Source: Aphanothece sacrum FPU1
GTDB taxonomy: Bacteria > Cyanobacteriota > Cyanobacteriia > Cyanobacteriales > Microcystaceae
DNA length: 64,000 nt
Direction of reading: 5' to 3'
Assembly (NCBI RefSeq): GCF_003864295.1
Contig: NZ_BDQK01000001.1
Span: 124,001 to 188,000 of the forward strand
The translations under genes and the position numbers were made by a program. Below are positions 1 to 8,680 of the stretch, one piece after another (position 1 is the first letter of the stretch; each line of letters begins with the position of its first letter). A model generated the notes under the pieces. It made no database searches. It was not told the DNA's origin and worked only from the letters and a program-made list of their open reading frames with translations.

Positions 1-81
1 CATAGGATTCTCGAAATCTTTGGGAATGGGATCTGGTACCTCGGCAATAATTTCCATAGGACTCGTCTGCTTAAAACACAT
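1..81 (-). CDS. 5' end of an unidentified gene, cut by the window edge
   Basis: A reading frame enters from the left edge and starts at an ATG on the minus strand, with a GGAG-type ribosome site (TACTCC on the plus strand) about seven bases upstream. Only 27 residues are visible, beginning MCFKQTSPMEIIAEVPDP and open to the edge. The proline- and acid-rich start shows no domain. The ribosome site, the open frame and the following non-coding stretch support a real gene, but its function cannot be read from this fragment. Confidence 0.55.
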   Translation of the reverse strand, partial: MCFKQTSPMEIIAEVPDPIPKDFENPM

Positions 82-521
82 CGAAAATACTCCTAATTAA
101 GTTGTCTAACTGCTTTTACTCTGTTCAACCTATTGAGAAAAGTCTCATTACCCAGACAAAAGTATTAGTAGCGAAAAACAACTAAAGTTAAGGCACAATG
201 CAGTCCGTACCCAGCACAAACTGGGTTAGACTAGCTAACATTCCCTAAAATAAGGGAAACCGCCCTTAATGGTGGTTCAATTGTTAGGGATTGTATTTAA
301 TGGTACTCAGTAATTTAGCTGTATCCATCCTCACACATCGCTCATTATTACCCCAAAAGTGGAGTACGCTGGTTCTTGGTGAGAGACAAGAATTAGTGGT
401 TTTACTTATACGTTAGCAAAGTTTTTCATATATCGATCAATTCAAGGTTAATAACCTTTAGTCAATATCAAAGTTTGATGACCCGAATTTAGACACTAAG
501 ACCGAAGATCATCTAATTTTT
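82..521. other. Intergenic region between divergent genes
   Basis: This 440-base stretch separates a minus-strand gene start from a plus-strand gene start, so it should hold both promoters. No coding frame looks real. Two small inverted repeats are visible: CCCAG/CTGGG near base 211 and TTCCCT/AGGGAA near base 241. They may be transcript structures or operator-like sites. I recognise no known riboswitch. Confidence 0.4.
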
Positions 522-827
522 ATGCATAAACCACCAAAATGTATTATGATTTGTCAACATTCTTCTTGTCAGGCGGCAGGTTCCGAAAAAGTGTTATTTG
601 CGTTTCAGGTAGGGAATTTACCTCCTAATACAATAGTAATGTCTACGGGATGCCAGGGACAGTGTAGTAGTGGCCCAACGGTACGAATTTTACCGGAGGA
701 AACCTGGTATTGTCGAGTAAAAGTGACAGATATTCCCGCCATTGTTGAAGAACATTTAAAGCAAGGAAAGCCCATTAAAGATAAATTTAATCCGCGTATA
801 CATCAATTTGATTTTGATGATACTTAG
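522..827 (+). CDS. (2Fe-2S) ferredoxin domain protein, thioredoxin-like type
   Basis: A 101-residue protein of the thioredoxin-fold 2Fe-2S ferredoxin family, as found in NuoE-like and Clostridium/Aquifex-type ferredoxins. The cysteine pattern is visible: CQHSSC near residues 11-16 and CQGQC near residues 44-48, separated by a segment that fits the fold's helix and strand. The likely role is soluble electron transfer, with unknown partner. It converges on the hydrolase gene that follows, with only two bases between stop codons, so the two transcripts probably overlap. Start is the first ATG. Family assignment is good, but the physiological role is not known. Confidence 0.8.
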   Translation: MHKPPKCIMICQHSSCQAAGSEKVLFAFQVGNLPPNTIVMSTGCQGQCSSGPTVRILPEETWYCRVKVTDIPAIVEEHLKQGKPIKDKFNPRIHQFDFDDT

Positions 828-829
828 TG

Positions 830-2644
830 TTAACTCCAATCATCAAAGGGATGAAAATAACTATCTAATAAACCTGTAAATAAAGCATCTAATTTATGAG
901 TTGAATATTGGGGTTTAATTAATAGATATTTAGCCTCAATAAAATACTGTTTAATTCTTGACAAGGAAAAGCCTTCTAATGGTTGGGGACGGGCAGTTAT
1001 TTGAGGAGTTCCCAGAGACAGAACATTCAACCAAACGTCTAAACTAACAGGTAATTGAGTCGTTAAACGAAACTTAATTTTATTCTCTGATAAAGACTCT
1101 ACATAAGTAGAATTGAGAAAGGGTTGATATTGAGAAGCGTTGGAAGTTAACTGTTGAATAAACCCTAAACTAACACCTTTCATTAAGTGTCGGACAGGTT
1201 CCGCTTGTACTCCCATTATTTCTCGAACTAAAGTATTTTGTCCCATCGCACTATCACTATTACTAATATCTGTGACACTCATATGAGTTGCACCTAAAGC
1301 AACAATGAGATATTTATCTCCAGATAGTTGTTTAAAAGGTTGTAATTGATGGGAAATAATCGGAGTAATTCCATCATCAGAAGATGATAAAATCAAAGTG
1401 GGTATTTTAACTTGAGAAAGATTATTACCAAATAATTGACCAATAATAGGATTGATAGCAATCACTTGTTTAATACGCTGATCTTTAAACTTTCTTTCAC
1501 TATAAGGTAACTCAGCCGCAGCGCATTGTAACCAGTCGGCAGGAGAACGTCCTAATGGTAGATTTTCGTCACAAAAACGACGTAAATTTTTAAGATCTAA
1601 GGTTGCACCGGCTAAAGCTAAGGCAGTATATCCGCCAAAAGAATGACCAATTATACTAACTTTTTCGGTATTAAATTTTCCATTTAATGGGGAATCTTCT
1701 TGATTTAATAAACCTAATTGAGTTAAAATAAAACTAATATCTTGGGGACGATTAATAAATTCATCCGGGGGTAAAATTTGACTTAATTTTAAACCCGCAG
1801 CCGTTTTTACTAAAGCATGAATATCACTTCCTGGATGTTCCACAGAGACAACTGTTAAACCATAAGAAGCTAAATGACGGCCCAAATAACGCAAGAATTT
1901 TCTATCTGCTGCAAACCCATGAGACATTACCACTAAAGGCCCTTGAGTTTTTTTAGCATAATAAACATCAACTGTAATTTTTCTTTGGCGACTGGTATCA
2001 TTAAAAATTAAAGTATCTGTAACAATTGTCTCTTGACCAGGAACAGTCGGATCAAAGTTAGGAGAAATAACAGGAGGTGAAGTTGATTTTAAAGCATCGG
2101 CTAAATGAGGAACTAATAATTGACTTTGTAAAAAAGAACCATTGAGTTGAACTGCTAAGTTTGCTGCTTGGGAAAGATCAACCGTTAGACTTTCTTGAGG
2201 ATAAACTCGAACAAAATTGATAAGACTTAATTGACTTGTTTGTTGTAGGAGTAATTTTAAAGCTTGTTTGAGTTGTTGGGAGTTACTTTCAGGTAAAGCA
2301 CTATTAATTTGTTTGAGTAATTTATCACCATCTCCATTCTTAAAAAGATCGGCTAAAAATTGTTCAGCAATGAGGGGATCAATATTAAAATGTTGTGATA
2401 AAATTTGCTTAACTTCAGGTGTGAATAAAAAACTATAGGGTTTAAGATTTGTCGATAATTCTCCTGTATTAGCAAATTTTTCTAATTCATCAACTGTAAC
2501 CGTCTGTTGTAGTGGACCTAAACGTAAAATTAAGCGTTCGGCGGCGGATACAGGAGAACTTAAAAAGCCAACAGATAATAAAATAGTCGATAAACTACTA
2601 ATTAATTTGATGATTAAGGGTGAGGACTTTAGGAAAGGTTTCAT
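830..2644 (-). CDS. Secreted alpha/beta hydrolase with DUF1400 N-terminal domain
   Basis: A 604-residue protein with a Sec-type signal peptide (hydrophobic run ending SSPVSAAERL), a DUF1400 module of about 120 residues typical of cyanobacterial exported hydrolases, then an alpha/beta-hydrolase fold. Visible catalytic features are the oxyanion-loop MSHGFAADR, the nucleophile elbow GHSFGG, an acidic turn SSSDDGITP and a late histidine in GATHMSV. The family is related to platelet-activating-factor acetylhydrolase/chlorophyllase-like enzymes, so an ester or lipid substrate is plausible but unproven. It probably acts in the periplasm. It converges with the ferredoxin gene. Length and domain order look complete. 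Confidence 0.85.
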   Translation of the reverse strand: MKPFLKSSPLIIKLISSLSTILLSVGFLSSPVSAAERLILRLGPLQQTVTVDELEKFANTGELSTNLKPYSFLFTPEVKQILSQHFNIDPLIAEQFLADLFKNGDGDKLLKQINSALPESNSQQLKQALKLLLQQTSQLSLINFVRVYPQESLTVDLSQAANLAVQLNGSFLQSQLLVPHLADALKSTSPPVISPNFDPTVPGQETIVTDTLIFNDTSRQRKITVDVYYAKKTQGPLVVMSHGFAADRKFLRYLGRHLASYGLTVVSVEHPGSDIHALVKTAAGLKLSQILPPDEFINRPQDISFILTQLGLLNQEDSPLNGKFNTEKVSIIGHSFGGYTALALAGATLDLKNLRRFCDENLPLGRSPADWLQCAAAELPYSERKFKDQRIKQVIAINPIIGQLFGNNLSQVKIPTLILSSSDDGITPIISHQLQPFKQLSGDKYLIVALGATHMSVTDISNSDSAMGQNTLVREIMGVQAEPVRHLMKGVSLGFIQQLTSNASQYQPFLNSTYVESLSENKIKFRLTTQLPVSLDVWLNVLSLGTPQITARPQPLEGFSLSRIKQYFIEAKYLLIKPQYSTHKLDALFTGLLDSYFHPFDDWS

Positions 2645-2853
2645 GGCTGCAAATTCAAAAGAATAGATAGCTATTATTGCCCCACACTGATAGATTAAAG
2701 AGATTGAATGGGGTCATTTGTTAATAGTATTCCCCATCAGACGAGATAAGTTAACAGGGTATTGATCTAATTTAACAGAGGAATCTTTTTAATGTGGGTC
2801 AATCATGGCACAATAACAGTTATGTCCTTATCCAACATTAAGAGTTAACCATA

Positions 2854-3594
2854 ATGCTAGAAGTTCCTAATACCTTAGAAGAAGCCGTTAATCAAGCTAA
2901 ACAAGCCGCTAAACTCGCTCTAAAAGCGGGAGTTAGTCCCCTGCAAATTGAATTAGTTATCCCTGAAATTGCACTACAAGCTCAATCTTTAGCCTTAGAA
3001 TTTGTTAGTCTGTTTGAAGGAGACGAATCAGGCTTAAAAGTGCTTTTCCCTGATACGGGGGCCGCTGCTTTGGCCCGACGAGACTGGGGAGAGACTGCTT
3101 TTAAGGTAAGTGACTTAGGCAGTCGTTTTACTTCCATTGAGATGAAAATTTCCGATGATGATCAAGCATTTTTAGTAGTTTGTCCCTCATCCGTAGAAGT
3201 GGGTATTGTGGAAAAACTTTGTAATTTAGCCGGCGATCGCCCTGTGGTTTTGCTCATTCCACAACTAGAGGATGTTTCAATTGTAGGCATTGGTTATGCA
3301 GCCCGTCAACTGCGGGAACGGTTCCTTAATACTCTACAATCAGTTTACTATTTTCGACCCCTAGAAGGAGTCGTCGTTTTGCGTTCTTATCCTTCTCAAT
3401 GGCAGGTTTATTTAGAGACAGAAAACGGCTATCAATTTATTGCTGAAGCATCAGAAAAACCCGCCGGAGAACCTCTTGAATTATTAATAGCTAATACTCT
3501 TAAAGGGGATGAAGAAAAAAGTAATAATGCAACGGCAAAAAAATCAGGTTTGTTCACAAGTATGCAGCGTTTTTTACGAGCATTGAGTCAATAA
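2854..3594 (+). CDS. DUF1995 family protein (LPA3-like)
   Basis: A 246-residue soluble protein starting MLEVPNTLEEAVNQAK, which matches the DUF1995 family. This family is widespread in cyanobacteria and plastids; the plant member LPA3 is implicated in photosystem II assembly. No signal peptide or membrane segment is present. The middle holds alternating hydrophobic strands (FLVVCPSS, PVVLLIPQLED) suggesting an alpha/beta fold, and the C-terminus is a short basic tail. It lies alone, 62 bases before moeA on the same strand, so co-transcription is possible. The biochemical activity of the family is unknown to me. Confidence 0.75.
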   Translation: MLEVPNTLEEAVNQAKQAAKLALKAGVSPLQIELVIPEIALQAQSLALEFVSLFEGDESGLKVLFPDTGAAALARRDWGETAFKVSDLGSRFTSIEMKISDDDQAFLVVCPSSVEVGIVEKLCNLAGDRPVVLLIPQLEDVSIVGIGYAARQLRERFLNTLQSVYYFRPLEGVVVLRSYPSQWQVYLETENGYQFIAEASEKPAGEPLELLIANTLKGDEEKSNNATAKKSGLFTSMQRFLRALSQ

Positions 3595-3655
3595 TTAACT
3601 GACTTATACTGTAATCAATATCACTGTTAGTTGTCTATTACACTATTTATTATTT

Positions 3656-4882
3656 ATGTTTTCTGTTCAACAAGCTCAATCAATTATTCTTGATTCAGTA
3701 CAGCCCTTAAAAACGACAGAAACGGTTACTTTAAATGAATCTGTCGGGCGTATTTTAGCTGAATTAGTCACCAGTAATTTGGATTTTCCTTATTGGGATA
3801 ATTCAGCTATGGATGGTTATGGAGTTAAGTTTGATGATGTGGTCAACTGTAGCCCAGAAAATCCTATTACTTTAAAGATAATAGAAGAAATTCCGGCTGG
3901 AGTAAAACCAAAAAAAATTGTTCAATCTGGGCAAGCTTGTCGTATTTTTACTGGAGCGATGTTACCTTCAGGGGCAGATACTATTATTATACAAGAAAAT
4001 ACGCAAAAAATTGATGATAAAGTCTTGATTTTATTGCCCCCAAAATTTCCCAAGGCTTTTGTTAGACATCAAGGAGATTTTTATCAAGCAGGTCATGCTT
4101 TGTTAACTCCTGGTATTAGAATTAATGCTTCTGAAATTGCTGTTTTAGCAACTGCCCAATGTCCTCAAGTTAAGGTTTATTGTCGTCCTCGTGTGGCTAT
4201 TTTTTCAACAGGAAATGAATTAATTTTGCCTTCTGAATCTTTACAACCTGGACAAATTGTTGATTCTAATCAATATGCTTTAGGAGCATTTGTTCAACGT
4301 CAAGGAGCAATTTCTATTCAATTAGGCATTGTTTCTGATAACATAGAAAGGCTCGAAGAAAAAATTAGTTTAGCTATTAATTCTGCTGATTTTGTCTTAT
4401 CAACTGGTGGAGTTTCTGTAGGAGAATATGATTATATAGAACAAATTTTAAGTGAATTAGGGGGAGAAATTCTTATTAGAAGTATTGCGATTCAACCAGG
4501 AAAACCTTTAACTGTTGCAAAGTTTAGTAATGGATGTATTTATTTTGGAATTCCGGGAAATCCTGTCTCAGCTTTAGTTAGTTGTTGGCGGTTTGTTCAA
4601 CCTGCTTTAAAGAAATTATCTGGGTTAAAAAAATCTTGGAAACCTAATTTTATTAAAGCAAAATCTTGTCAATTATTAGAGTCAAAAGGACAAAGAGAAA
4701 CTTATATTTGGGGACAGTTAAAGTTAGTTGATGGTGAATACGAATTTGAATTAGCAGGAGGAAGTCAAAATTCAGCTAATTTAATTAATCTTGCTATGAC
4801 GAATGCTTTAGCTATTTTACCTGTGGGAACAACTATGATTAATGCTGGTGAGTCAGTTTTGACGATGTTAATTGATTGTTAA
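3656..4882 (+). CDS. moeA: Molybdopterin molybdenumtransferase MoeA
   Basis: A 408-residue MoeA, which inserts molybdate into adenylated molybdopterin to finish molybdenum cofactor. Diagnostic motifs are SAMDGYGV near residue 50, GDFYQAGHALLTPG near 140, STGNEL near 185, STGGVSVGEYDY near 250 and GIPGNPVSALV near 305, followed by a C-terminal beta domain. Length is usual. It sits outside the modA-modBC locus found about 13 kb downstream but uses its product. The gene is followed by a GGGCGGGTTT/AAACCCGCCC repeat that can form a hairpin and may end the transcript. Confidence 0.95.
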   Translation: MFSVQQAQSIILDSVQPLKTTETVTLNESVGRILAELVTSNLDFPYWDNSAMDGYGVKFDDVVNCSPENPITLKIIEEIPAGVKPKKIVQSGQACRIFTGAMLPSGADTIIIQENTQKIDDKVLILLPPKFPKAFVRHQGDFYQAGHALLTPGIRINASEIAVLATAQCPQVKVYCRPRVAIFSTGNELILPSESLQPGQIVDSNQYALGAFVQRQGAISIQLGIVSDNIERLEEKISLAINSADFVLSTGGVSVGEYDYIEQILSELGGEILIRSIAIQPGKPLTVAKFSNGCIYFGIPGNPVSALVSCWRFVQPALKKLSGLKKSWKPNFIKAKSCQLLESKGQRETYIWGQLKLVDGEYEFELAGGSQNSANLINLAMTNALAILPVGTTMINAGESVLTMLIDC

Positions 4883-4897
4883 TCAGAACAAAAGCCA

Positions 4898-4969
4898 GGG
4901 CGGGTTTATTCAATTTTTTTGTGAGAATCATAACTCCTGGAAAAAACCCGCCCCTACAAAAACCCGCCC
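4898..4969. repeat. GGGCGGGTTT / AAACCCGCCC inverted repeat between convergent genes
   Basis: One arm GGGCGGGTTT faces two tandem copies of AAACCCGCCCCTACA, so the transcript can fold into a stem of ten pairs with either copy. It fills the gap between convergent moeA and the histidine kinase gene, where it could act as a bidirectional terminator. The same arms recur near 43.97 kb and in the array at 55.3-55.6 kb, so this is a dispersed intergenic repeat family. Confidence 0.8.
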
Positions 4970-4978
4970 CTACAAATT

Positions 4979-6706
4979 TTATGTAATTAATATTGAACTA
5001 TTAATTTGCCCAGTTTTTAAGACGGGTATTTGTTCTAAAGGAACTGTAAATGTCACCGTTGAACCGAGTCCTTCTCCCATACTATAAAACTCGACTTGTC
5101 CCCCCATTGCTTCAACTAACTTTTGGGAAATTGCTAACCCCAACCCAGTCCCTCCATAAGCTTTACTATGGGAACCATCTACTTGTACAAATTTTTCAAA
5201 TAATTTAGCTTGTTTTTCTAAAGATACCCCAATTCCTGTATCAGCAACGCTCACTTTAACGATGCCAGAAAACTCCTGATTATCAAAATAAACTTTCTTT
5301 TTAACAATTTCAGCACTGAGAAAAATACCCCCTTCATGGGTAAATTTAATGGCATTACTGACTAAATTAAGCATCACTTGTAACAACCTTTGATAGTTAC
5401 CATAAACAACAATAGGGGTTAAAGTAGCAGGAAGTTTACTCTTTAAACTCAAGTTTTTTCGTTGCGCTTGGGGAACAATAAAATTATCAATAGCTTGGAA
5501 TAATTCACTTAACTCAACTGGCCCCAATTCTAGATCCATTTTGCCCGCTTCTATTTTGGCAATATCGAGAATATCATTGATTAAATTAAGCAAATGTAAA
5601 GCAGATTTATGAGCTTCTTCGAGAAATTCTTGTTGTTCTTCGGCATCATCAGCCATCCCATCTAGTATCAATTTTAGAAAGCCAATAATACCGTTAAGAG
5701 GTGTTCTTAATTCATGGGTTGTACTAGCTAAAAATTCACTTTTGAGACGAGATGCTTCTTCTGCTGCTAAGGTCGCTTCTGCTAACTCTTGATAAAGGGT
5801 AGCATGGGCGATCGCTGTTCCCACCTGATCTGCTAATTCTTGAATTAATTCAATTTCGGCAGGTCGCCAATGACGACGGCGATCGCACTGTTGTAAACAG
5901 ATTAAGCCATTGCGTTGATTTTGATAAAAAGTAGATACAATCAAGACAGTCTGACTATTAAAAGAATCTTCCTTTAATTGTTCAACTATTACGGGTTCTC
6001 GCTGTGTTAAAGCTTTTTCCCAATAAGGTTCAGCTTTAGGGTCAAAACGATAGCCTAATAGAGAGTTACCGCAAGCTTGAGAATATTCAGCCTTAATATC
6101 AATATACTCTTGGTCAGGTGCCACAGAAATCATTAAACATCGACTAACTTGTAATGCTTCCCCTAAACTTTCTGCGGTTTGTTGCCAAATGGTTTCTAAA
6201 TTTAGGGTACGACGGATTTTTCGTGCAATTTTAGTCAGTAATTTTTGATAGGGATCAGGATGAGTCGGTAAAGCAGAGTCATTAATTAGGAGAATATCTG
6301 TGTCAGTTAAAAGATGACCCATGACTAGGACGGTGTTAGGCTGTCCCTGTCGGGGTAAAATGGGGCTAATGACCAATTCTAAAGGAAAGGATTGGTTTTG
6401 GTACTGAAACAAACAATGACATTGTTCAGGAATACGTCTTTCTAAAACGCGCTGAAGTCTCTCGTAATAAGTATCATAAGAGGTAGGGGTCAAAGTTTGT
6501 TGAGGAAAAGAACCGATAATATTTTCAGCCCTTACACCAAATTTGTCCCCTAACTCCCAATAAAAAAATAAATATTGACCTGAACTGTCTTGAGTAAATA
6601 CTAATTCTGCTTTTACAGTTTGCCACAGGGAGTTGTCAGAGGTATGGTTGACTAACATCCCATTATTTTGTCGATGAAGCTTATGTATATTAACCAGAGA
6701 ACTCAT
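4979..6706 (-). CDS. Sensor histidine kinase with PAS-like and GAF domains
   Basis: A 575-residue soluble sensor kinase. The first ~135 residues look like a PAS-type sensor, residues ~150-300 are a GAF domain (the 'TIWQQTAESLGEAL...' start is typical of cyanobacterial GAFs), then a short coiled linker, a HisKA phosphoacceptor box (STTHELRTPLNG, His about residue 335) and a HATPase domain. The N box (LVSNAIKFTHEGG), G1 (VADTGIGV) and G2 (GGTGLGLAISQKL) are intact. No receiver domain or transmembrane segment is present, so the partner response regulator is elsewhere. No conserved chromophore cysteine is obvious, so I would not call it a phytochrome. Confidence 0.88.
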   Translation of the reverse strand: MSSLVNIHKLHRQNNGMLVNHTSDNSLWQTVKAELVFTQDSSGQYLFFYWELGDKFGVRAENIIGSFPQQTLTPTSYDTYYERLQRVLERRIPEQCHCLFQYQNQSFPLELVISPILPRQGQPNTVLVMGHLLTDTDILLINDSALPTHPDPYQKLLTKIARKIRRTLNLETIWQQTAESLGEALQVSRCLMISVAPDQEYIDIKAEYSQACGNSLLGYRFDPKAEPYWEKALTQREPVIVEQLKEDSFNSQTVLIVSTFYQNQRNGLICLQQCDRRRHWRPAEIELIQELADQVGTAIAHATLYQELAEATLAAEEASRLKSEFLASTTHELRTPLNGIIGFLKLILDGMADDAEEQQEFLEEAHKSALHLLNLINDILDIAKIEAGKMDLELGPVELSELFQAIDNFIVPQAQRKNLSLKSKLPATLTPIVVYGNYQRLLQVMLNLVSNAIKFTHEGGIFLSAEIVKKKVYFDNQEFSGIVKVSVADTGIGVSLEKQAKLFEKFVQVDGSHSKAYGGTGLGLAISQKLVEAMGGQVEFYSMGEGLGSTVTFTVPLEQIPVLKTGQINSSILIT

Positions 6707-6857
6707 AGATTAGTATGGGAAATAGAGGAGGATGGTTTAGCATCAGATAAAAAAATTTAGGGTAAGTTGTTCACTTTTATACCCTATAAGATTAAGATTC
6801 CCTAAAATCCTGAGAAATTATCTAACCCATGAGTTCAATTGTTAAATTTTTGTAAAG

Positions 6858-7088
6858 TTAGTCATTCCACTCTCCTCTTGGAGGTAGAGGAGGGTTTCGT
6901 CTAAAAGTCCGAGTGAGATCATCATCTGTGTCCGTTTCTCCTTGAAGCCATTGTTTAATGGCTGTCTCAATAATTCGACTCGGATCGTTGGTCAGATGTT
7001 TGAGTTGTTCTAGGAGATCACCATCGAGGTGTATGGAGATCTCCACTTTTTCTGTCCCGTGCTGAGTAGATACCGCCTTGTCGTTCAT
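6858..7088 (-). CDS. Small ribbon-helix-helix type protein
   Basis: A short protein best read from the ATG giving MNDKAVSTQHGTEKV (76 residues); a longer reading would need a GTG start. The segment VEISIHLDGDLLEQLKHL followed by SRIIETAIKQWL has the strand-helix-helix pattern of RHH/CopG DNA-binding proteins, and the tail is charged and proline-rich. Such proteins are often antitoxins or small regulators. No toxin gene is next to it: the neighbours are a histidine kinase and a Uma2 nuclease gene. Function is inferred from fold pattern only. Confidence 0.55.
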   Translation of the reverse strand: MNDKAVSTQHGTEKVEISIHLDGDLLEQLKHLTNDPSRIIETAIKQWLQGETDTDDDLTRTFRRNPPLPPRGEWND

Positions 7089-7331
7089 ATGTGCCTTTGG
7101 GTCGTTCTCTTTACTATTGTACAGGTAAGTGAATTCTCTAACGGAGACTAACACAAATCAAAGGGATTTCCTGACATTAGATTAAAGGACTAACAAAGCT
7201 CTGATTATAAACAAAAATGGCGTTGCTGATTAATGGTATGATTTTTATTTCGCGCAAAGACACAAAGAATGGTTATTTCATACTCTGATTGCTGCAACGC
7301 CAGAAAAATTAGTTAATTTCAGCAAAAAAAG

Positions 7332-8138
7332 ATGTCACAAGAAAGCCTAACTCAAGAAATCACTAATTTCCCTTCATCTGAGACAGAATGGGAAGAAATG
7401 CCTGAACCGGATATTAGCAATATTATTACTGAAGATGATAAGCCTGTGGATAATTTAATCTCGGAAAAACAACAGCGTTTATTAACGGTTTGTTTGTATA
7501 GTTCTTTAAAGCGGGATATTCCTTTTTTAGCAACTGTTAATGTGGGTTTATTCTATGGTGCAAAACAGCCACCTTTAGTCCCTGATGTTCTTTTAAGTTT
7601 TGGTATTAGTGTTCCTGATGATTGGTCACAAAAGAAAAATCGCTCCTATTTTACCTGGAATTTTGGCAAACCTCCTGAAGTTGCTATCGAAATTGTTTCT
7701 AATAAGATTGGTAACGAATTAAATAGTAAATTAACTAATTATGCTAATGCAGGAGTCGCTTATTATGTAGTTTTTGATCCACTTTATTGTTTAGGAGAGA
7801 GACTATTATATGTTCATGAATTGCGAGGGATGCGTTATCATTTACTTAATGATTATTGGATGGAAAATATTGAACTAGGTTTAATTTTTTGGCAGGGAAA
7901 ATTTGAAGATAAGGAATATTATTGGTTAAGATGGTGCGATAAAAGTAGCAATATTTTCTTAACAGGAGATGAAATTGCAGAACAAGAAAAACAACGGGCT
8001 GAATATGAAAAACAACGGGCTGAATATGAAAAACAACGGGCTGAACAAGAAAAACAACGGGCTGAACAAGAAAAACAACGGGCTGATAGATTAGCAGAAA
8101 TTCTTCGTTCACAAGGTATTGATCCTGATCAAATCTAA
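7332..8138 (+). CDS. Uma2 family (DUF820) nuclease-fold protein with repeat tail
   Basis: A 268-residue Uma2/DUF820 protein, a PD-(D/E)xK-fold family expanded in cyanobacteria with uncertain cellular role. The core carries the acidic pair expected of the fold (PDVLLSF, then EVAIEIVSNK). The C-terminus is a charged coiled coil made of five near-identical heptads EKQRAEY/EKQRAEQ, encoded by five 21-bp DNA repeats, and ends in GIDPDQI, a common ending in the family. The heptad array can vary in copy number by slippage. The gene appears complete and is followed by a 12-bp hairpin. Confidence 0.8.
   Translation: MSQESLTQEITNFPSSETEWEEMPEPDISNIITEDDKPVDNLISEKQQRLLTVCLYSSLKRDIPFLATVNVGLFYGAKQPPLVPDVLLSFGISVPDDWSQKKNRSYFTWNFGKPPEVAIEIVSNKIGNELNSKLTNYANAGVAYYVVFDPLYCLGERLLYVHELRGMRYHLLNDYWMENIELGLIFWQGKFEDKEYYWLRWCDKSSNIFLTGDEIAEQEKQRAEYEKQRAEYEKQRAEQEKQRAEQEKQRADRLAEILRSQGIDPDQI
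7980..8084 (+). repeat. Five in-frame 21-bp tandem repeats inside the Uma2 gene
   Basis: Five consecutive 21-bp units sharing AAAAACAACGGGCTGAA encode heptads EKQRAEY or EKQRAEQ. The unit is a multiple of three, so copy changes lengthen or shorten the coiled coil without breaking the frame. Confidence 0.85.
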
Positions 8139-8171
8139 ATAATAAATCAATTCTTTGATCAGATAATCTAG

Positions 8172-8206
8172 TATAGTAGGATGGGTTGTTAACTCATCCT
8201 ACTATA
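8172..8206 (+). terminator. Perfect 12-bp hairpin after the Uma2 gene
   Basis: TATAGTAGGATG pairs perfectly with CATCCTACTATA across an 11-base loop, 34 bases after the Uma2 stop. There is no long T run, so it may be a 3'-end stabiliser or repeat rather than a classical intrinsic terminator. Confidence 0.55.
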
Positions 8207-8483
8207 TTTAACATTAGAATTTCTCCATCTAAGTAGAGAAACTGGTTCAGAACTTAATTACTACACTAAACGGGAAACTATGTGGGCTTTTTTCAAAATG
8301 AGAATTGCTGTATAAGCACTTTTCTGACTAAATTTAATCATGTTTAGCCAATTTATTAATAAGTAATAGACCATACAGGAACAGTTGAGAGATATTAATC
8401 GTCACTTTCTTAACCCTAAAAGTTAGAGTACCATTGTTTTGATTGTTCAATTACAAAAAATGCTATATTGTGTAGGCTAATTA

Positions 8484-8604
8484 AGTAGGTGGTCATAATT
8501 AAAGTCACAATAGAAAAGTTCGTAGTGAGGGCTTGAGCATCGTCTTCTACAAACTTTTCAAGCCCTTTAGGCAACCTACTACAAAAATTCGTGTATTTAT
8601 GACC
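8484..8604. repeat. Structured intergenic element with nested and crossing inverted repeats
   Basis: The 542-base gap before the FAD oxidoreductase gene holds one compact element. AGTAGGT pairs with ACCTACT and the adjacent GGTCATAA pairs with TTATGACC in crossing order. Inside are AGGGCTTGA/TCAAGCCCT (9 of 9) and the competing pair GAAAAGTTCGTAG/CTACAAACTTTTC (12 of 13). The GTAGTGAGGGCTT core resembles a small palindromic repeat common in cyanobacterial intergenic regions. It could be a non-autonomous mobile repeat or a folded leader RNA. The rest of the gap shows no gene. Confidence 0.55.
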
Positions 8605-8680
8605 ATCAACTTAATAAATTAGACCTAAAGTTTAGTATTGTTGAGTCAATCTTGTTGATATAGCTAAACCAATTATTTTT

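Noticed and set aside
4872-5087. Short plus-strand frame after moeA
   Set aside because: It spans the GGGCGGG repeat and the antisense of the kinase C-terminus; no independent support.
7846-8112. Minus-strand frame with repeats of QPVVFLV type
   Set aside because: It is the antisense of the 21-bp repeats in the Uma2 gene and has no ribosome site or domain.
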